From NCBI RefSeq assembly GCF_001870435.1, contig NZ_MDDR01000028.1:1-64000 (forward strand): a DNA stretch of 64,000 nucleotides. The letters are read 5' to 3'. The DNA comes from Pseudomonas costantinii (GTDB lineage Bacteria; Pseudomonadota; Gammaproteobacteria; Pseudomonadales; Pseudomonadaceae). Shown piece after piece: positions 23,711 to 31,764 of this stretch. The translations under genes were made by a program, and so were the position numbers. The notes beneath the pieces were generated by a model that worked only from the letters and a program-made list of their open reading frames with translations, had not been told where the DNA came from and made no database searches. Numbering within the stretch: position 1 is the first letter of the stretch; every line of letters begins with the position of its first letter.

Positions 23711-23819
23711 GGAGGTTCCCTGCTGGAAGAATGGCCTGCGCCGCGTCGGTCGCGGTGTGGCTTGGGTGGCGTAGAGGGCGGTGGCACGCCGCGCTGGGCG
23801 GATCGTGCACACCTGTAAA

Positions 23820-23843
23820 ACGATGGGGGGGAGGTTTAATTTA
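23820..23843 (-). promoter_or_regulatory. PvdS box upstream of pvdE
   Basis: TAAAT (23843-23839), 16 bases, then CGT (23822-23820) on the - strand: an exact match to the iron-starvation sigma PvdS consensus TAAAT-N16/17-CGT. It lies in the 143-base gap between pvdO and pvdE, so pvdE has its own PvdS-dependent start in addition to any read-through from pvdMNO. Confidence 0.8.
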
Positions 23844-23853
23844 ACGGGCGGCC

Positions 23854-24726
23854 TTACAAGTCCCGCACCACGCGAAAGCCGATCCAGTCGCCGCGATTGT
23901 CCGGAATCAGCGCGTTGCGGTTGCCGGAGCGGGAGAACACCGGGGCCTCGCCCCAGTCGTTGCCACGGATGCGCCGGAATTCGCACTTGCCGGTCAGCCA
24001 GGCGCTGCCATCCGTTGGCGCGCCGATGTAATCGTCGTTGAAGCAGTCGGCCGTCCACTCGTAGACGTTGCCGTGCATGTCATACATACCAAACGCGTTC
24101 GGCGGGTAACTGCCCACCGGCGACGAGTAGCTGTAGCCGTCCGCCGGGCCGTAGGTGTTGGCATGCTTGGCGATGCTGTAGCCCTTGCCTTCATCGAACG
24201 GGAAGGGGAATGGACCGGTCGAGCCCGCGCGCGCGGCGTACTCGCGCTGGGCTTCGCTGACCAGGTGGTAGCGCTGCCCGGTTTTTTTCGACAACCAGGC
24301 CGCGTAGTGTTCTGCGTCCTGGAAGTCCATGCATACCGCCGGCTGGCGCGGCCCTTGTGGATAGCGGGGTTTGCTGGCGACGCATTCACGGCCGGGGCGT
24401 TCATCGCCATTGGCAATCTTCACCCCGGACTGGCGCACGTAGCTGTCCCACTCGCCCGCAGTCACTTGAAAGCGGCTCATGGCGAAGGGTTTGGCGAACG
24501 TCACGTCATGCATCGGGCCCTCGTCCGGTTCGCGGCCCACCTCGTCTTCCGGGGTGCCCATGGTGAACGTGCCGGCAGGCAGCACCACCATTTCCGGGCA
24601 GTCCTTGCAGTCCTTGAATACCTTGCCGGGTTGTGGCGTGGCGGCCTGCGCCAGGTTGGGCAGCAGGGCGCCGCACAGGGTGGTCAATGCCAGAGCCGCC
24701 AGGGGTTTGAGTCGGGATGGTTTCAT
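23854..24726 (-). CDS. pvdO: Periplasmic pyoverdine maturation protein PvdO (FGE-like)
   Basis: Protein of 290 residues with a signal peptide cleaved near LAQAA and a formylglycine-generating-enzyme (sulfatase-modifying factor) fold. Family marks are VVLPAGTFTMGTPEDE near residue 45, PMHDVTFAKPFAMSRFQVTAGEW, AVCMDFQDAEHYAAWLS, and the closing GNDWGEAPVFSRSGNR and IGFRVVRDL. In pyoverdine biosynthesis PvdO is reported to act late in the periplasm, in oxidation of dihydropyoverdine to complete the fluorescent chromophore. It follows pvdN by 31 bases and is the last gene of the pvdMNO unit. Confidence 0.95.
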   Translation of the reverse strand: MKPSRLKPLAALALTTLCGALLPNLAQAATPQPGKVFKDCKDCPEMVVLPAGTFTMGTPEDEVGREPDEGPMHDVTFAKPFAMSRFQVTAGEWDSYVRQSGVKIANGDERPGRECVASKPRYPQGPRQPAVCMDFQDAEHYAAWLSKKTGQRYHLVSEAQREYAARAGSTGPFPFPFDEGKGYSIAKHANTYGPADGYSYSSPVGSYPPNAFGMYDMHGNVYEWTADCFNDDYIGAPTDGSAWLTGKCEFRRIRGNDWGEAPVFSRSGNRNALIPDNRGDWIGFRVVRDL

Positions 24727-24757
24727 GTGGGCATCTCGTTCAAAGAAAAAAGGGGTG

Positions 24758-26029
24758 TCACGCGCGCGGGCTCAGCAACGCCATGAAGCGCTGGATTTCG
24801 TCGGTGCTATTGAGCAGGCCGGGCGAGGTGCGCACCACCGGGCCGGCATCCCGATACACCGAATCGATCACCACGCGGTTTTTCATCATGTAGGCGGCGA
24901 CCTCGCGGCTGTCCTGGCCCTTGACCCGGAAGAAGGTAAAACCGGCTGACAGGTCAGGGCTGCGTGGGGTGACCAGTTCAATTTTCGGGTGAGCCAGCAG
25001 CTGATTTTTCAGCTCGGTGTTGAGCGCATGAATTTGCGTCTGCACCTGCGCCTTGCCCAGTTGTAAATGCAGCTTGAAGGCTTCATCGGCCGCCCAGCGA
25101 TGTTCGAAGGCGTGGTAGCCGCCGGGGGTCATGGTGGTGGCGAAATTGGTGTCTTCGGAGAAGGTCGGCACCATCGGCGTGACGTATTTATTCTCGGCGT
25201 CGCGGGCGCACACCAATCCGGTGCCGCGTGGGCCGAACATCCATTTATGGGTGCCGGCAATAAAGAAGTCGCAATGCATATCCGGGAAGTCGAGGTTTTC
25301 CACGCCAAACCCGTGCACGCCGTCGACCACGTACAGGATGCGGTCCTTGTCGTCACGGTTGCGGTTGTGCTCGTCCACCAGCTTGCCGATTTCGCCGATC
25401 GGCAGCTTCACGCCACTGCCGGACTGCACCCAGGTCATGCCCAGTACGCGGGTGTTGGGGCGGATATTGCGCTTGATGTTGCCGAGGACTTCGTCGACGG
25501 ACACCCGGGCCGCGTTCTCGAACAGGCTGATCCGGCGCACCTGGGTGCCTTCCTTGAGCACGCGAAAATCCAGGCAGTTATGCGTGGCGTAGTGCTCGTG
25601 AACGGTGGTGAGGATCTCTTGATCGGGCCGCACCTTGATCCCGCCATAGATCATCGCCAACCCTTCGGAAGTGCTGCCGGTGAGGGCGATCTGCGCAGGT
25701 TTTGCGTTCAGGTAGCGACCGGCCCATTCGCGTACCTGGCCTTCACGCTTCCAGGTTTCCTGCAGGTCCCAGTCCATCGCCAGCCCAGGGTTGCGGTCGA
25801 TTTGCAGGCGGTAGCGCTCGATGGCGTCGCGCACCGGCTTGGGGTGCGACGCCACCAGAAAGTTGGAGAAGTGCAGGTAGTTCGGGTCCTGATTGAACAG
25901 TTGCTTGAGCCCCGTCCATGGGCTGTCTGTCGGGTTGGCTGCCATGGCCTGGGGGAGGATGGCGGCGCCCAGCGGCAGGCTGGCGGCAAATACACCGGCT
26001 TGCTTGAGAAATGTACGGCGGTCGGTCAT
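24758..26029 (-). CDS. pvdN: Periplasmic PLP-dependent enzyme PvdN (Tat exported)
   Basis: Protein of 423 residues in the class V aminotransferase family. The N-terminus (DRRTFLKQ, then a hydrophobic stretch ending around QAMA) is a twin-arginine signal. The PLP lysine is expected in AGTHKWMFGPRG, with the cofactor aspartate region YVVDGVHGFG before it. PvdN is known to modify the glutamate side chain on the pyoverdine chromophore to succinamide in the periplasm. The start at 26029 is chosen because it places the Tat motif at the N-terminus; the frame extends upstream into pvdM only as a shadow. It follows pvdM by 19 bases. Confidence 0.95.
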   Translation of the reverse strand: MTDRRTFLKQAGVFAASLPLGAAILPQAMAANPTDSPWTGLKQLFNQDPNYLHFSNFLVASHPKPVRDAIERYRLQIDRNPGLAMDWDLQETWKREGQVREWAGRYLNAKPAQIALTGSTSEGLAMIYGGIKVRPDQEILTTVHEHYATHNCLDFRVLKEGTQVRRISLFENAARVSVDEVLGNIKRNIRPNTRVLGMTWVQSGSGVKLPIGEIGKLVDEHNRNRDDKDRILYVVDGVHGFGVENLDFPDMHCDFFIAGTHKWMFGPRGTGLVCARDAENKYVTPMVPTFSEDTNFATTMTPGGYHAFEHRWAADEAFKLHLQLGKAQVQTQIHALNTELKNQLLAHPKIELVTPRSPDLSAGFTFFRVKGQDSREVAAYMMKNRVVIDSVYRDAGPVVRTSPGLLNSTDEIQRFMALLSPRA

Positions 26030-26048
26030 GGACTTACTTCGCGGGTAA

Positions 26049-27404
26049 TTAGCGGTTGGCCAATGGCTTGGCGGCTTTTTGTACCTGGTCCCACACGCGC
26101 AGGAAGTTGCCTCCCCACAGCTTGGCAATGTCGGCTTCGGAGTAGCCGCGCTGGATCAGTTCGGCGGTGACGTTGCGCACTTCACCCACGTTCTCCCAGC
26201 CTTTGATACCGCCGCCGTCGTTGAAGTCCGACGCAATGCCGACGTGATCGATACCGATCTTGCGCACGGTGTAGTCGATGGCATCCCCCAGGTCCTTGAG
26301 CGTGGCCTTGGGTTCTTCTTCGAGGATGGCGTACAGCGCGCTGGCGTACTGGCCGAATTTTTGCTCGGACCAGGCGGCAATAATCGCGTCACCCGGCATC
26401 AAGGCCACGGCCAGATTAGGCAGCGGTGGCAAATCAAAACGTGCGCGCAGGGCATTGAGCTTGTCCTGGGTCGGCTGGCTCAGTGGGCGCAAATAGGCGG
26501 GGAAGCCCACCACCTGGACCACGCCGCCACTGTTCTTGATCAGTTGCAGCTCTTTGTCGCTGAGGTTGCGCGGGATATCCACCGAGGCGCGCGGCGCCGA
26601 GTGGGAGGCGACTATCGGCGTGCGGCTCAACTGCGCCACCTGCTCCAGGGCCTTGGTCGACATCTGCGACACATCGATGATCACCCCCAGGTCATTGAGG
26701 CGATGTACCGCTTGCTGGCCGATGGGCGAGAGCCCTTCGAGGGCGTCGGTGGTGTCATTGAAAAACGGCAGTGGGCGCGACGAGTCGGACCAGGCGTTGT
26801 TGCCGACATAACTGAAGCCGAACATGCGCATGCCGCGTGCCGTCCACAGGTCCAACTGGTTCAGGTCATTACCCAGCGGGTAGGCATTGAGCATGCTGAT
26901 AAAAATCGCAAACTTACCCTCGCCATGCAGGCGCCGAAAATCATCCGGGGTGTAGGCAATGCCGACCTGGTTGGGATAGTCGCGCACCATGCCGGAGATG
27001 ATCTTGTAGCGGGTCTCCTGTTCATGGCGGGCTTCTTCGACAAAACCATCCGTGGGATTGTGCGGCGCATTGGCGCCGTTCCAGATTTCCGGCCAGCCGA
27101 AAATCGTCAGGGCCGCCCCCGAGAGGCGCCCTCGACTGGTCTTGGCCAGGTCGAACTGCCCGCTGCCATCCTTGTCGGCCTCAAAGCCTGCGGTGCCGAA
27201 ATCCAGGGGCACGGTGATATGGCTGTCGAACGACAGCAGGCGGTCCTGCATTTCATTGGCCTGCTTGATCACCTCCAGCGGGTAGCCGGCATTGCCCTTG
27301 AACCAGTGATCCCAGGCCAGGAAACCGGCCCCGGCGCTGACGGCCAGTGCCAGTGGCAGGCCGAGATACAGCGCCTTTTTCGAACGTGGTTTTGTCATTG
27401 CCAT
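26049..27404 (-). CDS. pvdM: PvdM, renal-dipeptidase-like pyoverdine maturation protein with degenerate metal site
   Basis: Protein of 451 residues with an N-terminal membrane anchor (residues 11-30) and a membrane-dipeptidase (M19) TIM barrel. Several residues that bind zinc in renal dipeptidases are changed: the HxD motif reads H62-I-T64, the region of the bridging Glu reads LNAYPLG (172-178) in place of EGGHALG, and the first distal His is Q247 in DVSQMS. H268 (ASHS), R279 (PRNL) and D393 (ASDFND) are kept. A di-zinc peptidase activity is therefore doubtful. PvdM is reported to be needed for PvdP-dependent ferribactin oxidation in the periplasm. It is the first gene of pvdMNO and has a PvdS box 35 to 58 bases upstream. 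A second Met two residues in is an alternative start. Confidence 0.94.
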   Translation of the reverse strand: MAMTKPRSKKALYLGLPLALAVSAGAGFLAWDHWFKGNAGYPLEVIKQANEMQDRLLSFDSHITVPLDFGTAGFEADKDGSGQFDLAKTSRGRLSGAALTIFGWPEIWNGANAPHNPTDGFVEEARHEQETRYKIISGMVRDYPNQVGIAYTPDDFRRLHGEGKFAIFISMLNAYPLGNDLNQLDLWTARGMRMFGFSYVGNNAWSDSSRPLPFFNDTTDALEGLSPIGQQAVHRLNDLGVIIDVSQMSTKALEQVAQLSRTPIVASHSAPRASVDIPRNLSDKELQLIKNSGGVVQVVGFPAYLRPLSQPTQDKLNALRARFDLPPLPNLAVALMPGDAIIAAWSEQKFGQYASALYAILEEEPKATLKDLGDAIDYTVRKIGIDHVGIASDFNDGGGIKGWENVGEVRNVTAELIQRGYSEADIAKLWGGNFLRVWDQVQKAAKPLANR

Positions 27405-27438
27405 CTCAGTCAGTTGAGGCCTTTGCTATCTGGGAAGA

Positions 27439-27462
27439 ACGAGTGATGGCAGGAGAAATTTA
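27439..27462 (-). promoter_or_regulatory. PvdS box upstream of pvdMNO
   Basis: TAAAT (27462-27458), 16 bases, CGT (27441-27439) on the - strand: an exact PvdS consensus 35 bases before the pvdM start. It lies back to back with the pvdP box. Confidence 0.85.
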
Positions 27463-27481
27463 GGCGATGGCCGTGAGGCGG

Positions 27482-27505
27482 TAAATTTTGCGCACGGGCA
27501 AACGT
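27482..27505 (+). promoter_or_regulatory. PvdS box upstream of pvdP
   Basis: TAAAT (27482-27486), 16 bases, CGT (27503-27505): an exact PvdS consensus ending 35 bases before the pvdP start. Only 19 bases separate it from the divergent pvdM box. Confidence 0.85.
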
Positions 27506-27540
27506 TCTAGCTCTGATTAAGCCGTTTCCTAAGGTAGACA

Positions 27541-29169
27541 ATGACGATCTCTCGACGTGGGTTCATCGCAGGCCTGGCGCTGACGGGTGCTGCCGTGCCG
27601 GCGGCCTTTTATGCCCATCGCGAGCTGACGCGTGAAGAATTTCCGATCACCCCCGGCGAAGCGACGGTGGACCTGGCCGACACCCGCGGCCAACACCTGG
27701 CGAATACCCTGCGCGGCGTGTGGAGCTTACGGCTGGAAGGGCGTGATGCCGGCCTCAAGGGCCTGCCGCTGCAAGGCCTGGAGCTGCTGCTGGACATAGC
27801 ACCGCGTGGTCGAGGCTTGCGTGGCTACCTGGACACCGCCGAGCACCTGCGAGCCGATGGCGAACCTCGTTACCGGGTGTTGGGTGATCTGCTGACGGGC
27901 GAGGGTGCCTTGCTCTATTGGCGCCTGATCGACCGCGACGCGGTTGATCAGGCGCCAGCCTATGAGTTCAAGATGACCCTCGATGAAGTCTGGGCCAACT
28001 TCGGCAATGCCGGCAGTGCCACCCTCAGTGGGCAGATCCTGAACCTGGACCGCCCCCTGGCATTGACCGAGCGTGACAGCCGTTTCATCGCCCACAAGCA
28101 ACTGTTTCCCGAAGCCCGTCAGCGCATCGGCCTCAACCCGACCCTGCTGGCGTGGCTGATTTCCCCCGAGCACCGCCTGTTCCACCAGCTGTGGCATGCC
28201 ACCCGTGATCAGTGGCACAAGTTGTCCGAAGAAAAGCGCGACGCCCTGCGCGGTATCGGTTGGCAACCCGGGCCACGTGGTCAGGAGCGCGACGCGCGGG
28301 GTAACCGTAAGGACCGCAACGGCTCGGGTATCGACTTCTTCTTCATGCACCGGCATATGCTCGGCACCGCCCGCTCAATGCAGGACCTGCCTTCATGGCC
28401 GGCATTCCCGGAACCACAACCGGCGCTGGAGCGTGATCGCCTGGGCTTTGTGCGTTACTTCGACAACCATGACGGTTTCGCGCTGCCGCCCACCTGGTCT
28501 GCCTCTGGCGACAGCGTCTACACCCAGTGGGTCAGCGATATCAAGGCGGCCGAGACTTACCACAGCAACTTTGAGGTTTGGGAGTCCCAATACCGCGACC
28601 CGCGCTACTTGGCCAAACTGAGCCTGGGGCAGCTGGGTTCCGAGATGGAGTTGGGCCTGCATGACTGGCTGCACATGCGCTGGGCCTCGGTGCCGCGTGA
28701 CCCGTCCAACGGCGGCCCGGTGCCGTTCGCCCGCGACCCGGCGGATTTTGCCGCGCGTTGGTATGCGCCGGAAAACGACTTTCTCGGCGATCCGTTTTCA
28801 TCCCACGTCAACCCGGTGTTCTGGCACTTCCATGGCTGGATCGATGATCGTGTCGAGGACTGGTTTCGGGCCCACGAGCGATTCAACCCGGGAGAGGTCA
28901 GCCGGCTGGAGGTCAATGGAGTGCAGTGGTTTGCGCCGGGGCGTTGGGTCGAAGTCGGCGACCCCTGGCTGGGGCCGGACACCCATGGCTGCAGCACCAC
29001 ACCCGGTTTGCAGGCGGGGCGGTCGATGGAGATGGACCCCGAAATCATGAAGCTGGCGCTGCGGATCACCTTTGGTTCCGATGAGGACCTGCTCAAGGGA
29101 CTGTTCAAACGCGTGCCGCAGCGGCCGTGGTATGCGCGGCACTTGAAGGTCAAGGCGCGGGAGGCGTAA
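27541..29169 (+). CDS. pvdP: Periplasmic tyrosinase PvdP (ferribactin oxidation)
   Basis: Protein of 542 residues with a twin-arginine signal (SRRGFIAG at residues 4-11) and a C-terminal tyrosinase domain. Copper-ligand regions are visible: FFFMHRHML near residue 260, LGLHDWLHMRW near 375 and NPVFWHFHGWIDD near 425. PvdP is known to hydroxylate and oxidise the D-Tyr of ferribactin, the step that closes the dihydroxyquinoline chromophore in the periplasm. It is transcribed away from pvdMNO from its own PvdS box. ATG at 27541 follows CTAAGGTAGACA, giving a ribosome site at good spacing. It ends 17 bases from the convergent thioesterase-fold gene. Confidence 0.95.
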   Translation: MTISRRGFIAGLALTGAAVPAAFYAHRELTREEFPITPGEATVDLADTRGQHLANTLRGVWSLRLEGRDAGLKGLPLQGLELLLDIAPRGRGLRGYLDTAEHLRADGEPRYRVLGDLLTGEGALLYWRLIDRDAVDQAPAYEFKMTLDEVWANFGNAGSATLSGQILNLDRPLALTERDSRFIAHKQLFPEARQRIGLNPTLLAWLISPEHRLFHQLWHATRDQWHKLSEEKRDALRGIGWQPGPRGQERDARGNRKDRNGSGIDFFFMHRHMLGTARSMQDLPSWPAFPEPQPALERDRLGFVRYFDNHDGFALPPTWSASGDSVYTQWVSDIKAAETYHSNFEVWESQYRDPRYLAKLSLGQLGSEMELGLHDWLHMRWASVPRDPSNGGPVPFARDPADFAARWYAPENDFLGDPFSSHVNPVFWHFHGWIDDRVEDWFRAHERFNPGEVSRLEVNGVQWFAPGRWVEVGDPWLGPDTHGCSTTPGLQAGRSMEMDPEIMKLALRITFGSDEDLLKGLFKRVPQRPWYARHLKVKAREA

Positions 29170-29186
29170 GCACCAACGCCATGACT

Positions 29187-29729
29187 TCAGGCCTGCTCTT
29201 CTTCGCGCAACTGCAGGCTCATGTCATCGCAACTCTTTGCCCAGTCGCTCAGCCACTGCGGCATCGGCGGCGACGCTTCGGCCAGGCCCAGCTCCCGTAC
29301 AAAATCCGCCGGGGGCAGGATGCCCTTGGCTGAGCGGAACAGCCCGCGCATCACCACCACACCAACCACCCGGCCTTTGCTGATGAAACGGTGCTCCATA
29401 AAACTCCATTTGTGGTCCCAGCCGAGCATGCGGCTGTGCACCTCGAACACCTCGAACAGCTTCAATTCCCGGCGAAACTTGCCCCAGGTATCGCCCACGA
29501 CCGGTAATGCCTTGTTGCGCAGGGCCACGCGAAATGCGCCGGTACGCAATACCAAATCCATCCGCGCGACGTCCGCCAACGAGAAATACCGGCCATTGGT
29601 GACATGCCGGTTGATGTCCAGGTCCAGCGGCCAGACCCGCATACGCACCACGGTCGTGGCCAGGCCATGGGCAGGTTTGCGCCATGGGCGACGGCACAGC
29701 ATGTACAGCAATCGAAACCAGAGATTCAT
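29187..29729 (-). CDS. Acyl-CoA thioesterase-like (hotdog fold) protein
   Basis: Protein of 180 residues of the 4HBT_2 hotdog-fold thioesterase family. Supporting sequence is DLDINRHVTNGRYFSLAD near residue 35, the family's conserved D-N-H-N-Y signature, followed by the strand segments FRRELKLFEVFEV and WSFMEHRFISKGRVVG. The N-terminus is hydrophobic and basic (residues 1-20). It is convergent with pvdP, separated by 17 bases, so probably not part of the pyoverdine regulon. Substrate unknown. Confidence 0.85.
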   Translation of the reverse strand: MNLWFRLLYMLCRRPWRKPAHGLATTVVRMRVWPLDLDINRHVTNGRYFSLADVARMDLVLRTGAFRVALRNKALPVVGDTWGKFRRELKLFEVFEVHSRMLGWDHKWSFMEHRFISKGRVVGVVVMRGLFRSAKGILPPADFVRELGLAEASPPMPQWLSDWAKSCDDMSLQLREEEQA

Positions 29730-29837
29730 AAGTACGCCAGGCAGTTGATCAGTGGCGTCACTGTAGGGGCGTCGAATCAGCTAAGGTAGGTGCGCAAATG
29801 ACTCATTCCATGCGAAAAGCGCAAGCAGGCTCCTTTT

Positions 29838-30797
29838 ATGCACATTACTTTGCTTCTGGCTGATCACTGTTCCGCCGCCAGCGCCACCATGGCCCTGGAG
29901 ATGCTCAACGCCGCCAACCTGTTTGCCGACAGCCCACCCTTTGAAGTGGTGACGGCTTCGTTGGAGGGGCAGCCAGTGAGCGTCTGGGGCGGGCAGTGTT
30001 TTCAGGTGGATCGCGCACTGGCACAGATACCGCAGACCGACCTGGTACTGATCCCAGGCTTTCTCTTCACCTTGAAAGAAGCCTTGCCGAGGTTTTCTGC
30101 GTACGGCCCTTGGCTGCGCGAACAGCATGCCCAGGGGGCGGTGCTGGCCTCGATGTGCACCGGTGCATTTCTGTTGGCCGAGGGCGGTCTGTTGCAAGGC
30201 TTGCGGGCCACCACCCACTGGGCGCTTGCCGAATCTTTCCGGCGGCGCTATGCGGACGTGATGCTGGATGACACACAGATCCTTTGCGAAGAAAACCGCG
30301 TGATCACCTCTGGCGGCGCCAGTGCGGCGATGGATTTGATGCTGCACCTGATCCGTCGCTTCGGTTCGCCGGAACTGGCCCAGACCTGCGGCAAATACCT
30401 GTTGATCGACAAGGTGCGCACCGAGCAGTCGGTGTATGCCATGTGGTCGCTGCCCAAGAGCCACGGCGATGCAGAGATCCTGCGGGTGCAGCACTGGTTG
30501 GAGCAGCACTTCGCCAAGTCGCTGGTGATCGACGAGGTGGCGCAGCGCTTTGGTTTTGGTGTGCGCAACTTTAAGCGACGCTTCAAGGACGCCACCGGCT
30601 ACACGCCGATTGCGTACGTGCAAACCCTGCGTCTGGAGCGGGCCAAGCAGATGCTGGAGTCTACCCGCATGACCCTGGAGAGCATCACCTATGCGGTGGG
30701 CTATGAAGACAGCAACTCGTTTCGCCGATTGTTCCAGCAGCGGGTGGGGGTGCTGCCTGCGGCGTATCGCAAGAAATTCCTCAGTGCCCTGGGCTGA
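29838..30797 (+). CDS. GlxA-type AraC family transcriptional regulator
   Basis: Regulator of 319 residues: an N-terminal DJ-1/PfpI-like glutamine amidotransferase-fold domain (about 1-170; LIPGFLFTLKEALP, and MCTGAFLLAEGGLL with the nucleophile-elbow Cys) and a C-terminal AraC double helix-turn-helix (about 215-315; VQTLRLERAKQMLESTRMTLESITYAVGYED split over two helices). Family members sense small metabolites through the amidase-like domain, which is not catalytic in most. Its stop is one base from the stop of the convergent LysR gene. Target genes not evident; the upstream thioesterase-fold gene is divergent and a candidate. Confidence 0.9.
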   Translation: MHITLLLADHCSAASATMALEMLNAANLFADSPPFEVVTASLEGQPVSVWGGQCFQVDRALAQIPQTDLVLIPGFLFTLKEALPRFSAYGPWLREQHAQGAVLASMCTGAFLLAEGGLLQGLRATTHWALAESFRRRYADVMLDDTQILCEENRVITSGGASAAMDLMLHLIRRFGSPELAQTCGKYLLIDKVRTEQSVYAMWSLPKSHGDAEILRVQHWLEQHFAKSLVIDEVAQRFGFGVRNFKRRFKDATGYTPIAYVQTLRLERAKQMLESTRMTLESITYAVGYEDSNSFRRLFQQRVGVLPAAYRKKFLSALG

Positions 30798-30798
30798 C

Positions 30799-31662
30799 TC
30801 AGCGGCGCAGTTGCGGCTCACCTTCGATGCACTCGACCAGAAACTCCATCACCACTTTCACCGACGGTGAGCGGCGCATATCCGGGTATACCGTGAGCCA
30901 GATATCACGTGCCGGACCGTCGGTGGCGGCGGGCAGCCTGACCAGTAACGGGTCGTGATCGCCCACCAACGTCGGCAGCACCACCGCGCCGACTTGAGCG
31001 CGGGCTGCCATTTGCTGGGTGATCAACTCACTGGCGGCAAACACGATCGGGCGGTGGCCGCGCAACTGGTGCATCCACGCTTGCTGGGGCAAGTGGTCGC
31101 GACTGCCGTCGTAGGCGATGAACGCCCATTGGGCGGCGGGCAGTTGCTTGAGTTCGGGCGAGCCGTAGAGCCCGAAGCGCACGATGCCAACCTTGCGGCG
31201 TACCAGCGCGTCCTCATCAGGGCGCACGGTACGCAAGGCGATGTCGGCCTCGCCCTTGTCCAGTGCTGCCAGTTGGGTCGAGGGGATTAACACCAGATTC
31301 AGTTGCGGGTACTGCGCACGCAGTCGCGCTACATGGGGTGCGATGCAGTGGTTGGCGATGGACGGTGGGCAACTGACTCGTACCGTGCCGGCCATTTCGA
31401 TGGAGGCGACGCGGGACAGACGCATCACGTCGGTGGCCATCTCGCCCATGCCCGCTGCCAGCTCAGCCAACGCCAGACCTTGGGCGGTCAGCGGCCGACT
31501 GCGCGGCAGGCGATCCACCAGCTTCACGCCGAGGGCTTTTTCCAGCGCATCGACGCGGCGCCCAACGGTGGCGTGTTCCACTTGTAACTCGCGGGCGGCC
31601 GCCGACAGCGACTGGGTGCGTGCCAATACGGTGAAGTAATACAGATCCTGCCAATCGAACAT
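30799..31662 (-). CDS. LysR family transcriptional regulator
   Basis: Regulator of 287 residues. Winged helix-turn-helix at residues 1-60 (MFDWQDLYYFTVLARTQS, SAAARELQVEHATVGRRVDALEKALG) and a periplasmic-binding-like effector domain from about 90. The frame continues upstream without a stop, but ATG at 31662 gives the family's usual N-terminus. It is divergent from the quinone oxidoreductase at 31765, with 102 bases between them, which makes that gene its likely target by the usual LysR arrangement. Confidence 0.92.
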   Translation of the reverse strand: MFDWQDLYYFTVLARTQSLSAAARELQVEHATVGRRVDALEKALGVKLVDRLPRSRPLTAQGLALAELAAGMGEMATDVMRLSRVASIEMAGTVRVSCPPSIANHCIAPHVARLRAQYPQLNLVLIPSTQLAALDKGEADIALRTVRPDEDALVRRKVGIVRFGLYGSPELKQLPAAQWAFIAYDGSRDHLPQQAWMHQLRGHRPIVFAASELITQQMAARAQVGAVVLPTLVGDHDPLLVRLPAATDGPARDIWLTVYPDMRRSPSVKVVMEFLVECIEGEPQLRR

Positions 31663-31764
31663 CGGGTTATTTCCGCACGGAGGATGTGAGTGATTGGGGA
31701 ATTTTCCTACTGAATAAGTCCTTTTACCATGGCCGCTTCCCAGTGCAAACGGAGTTGTTCCCCG

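Noticed and set aside
22061..24058. Longer pvdE start at 24058
   Set aside because: The extra N-terminus is read out of frame through pvdO, has no family similarity and gives a length beyond the usual 549 residues.
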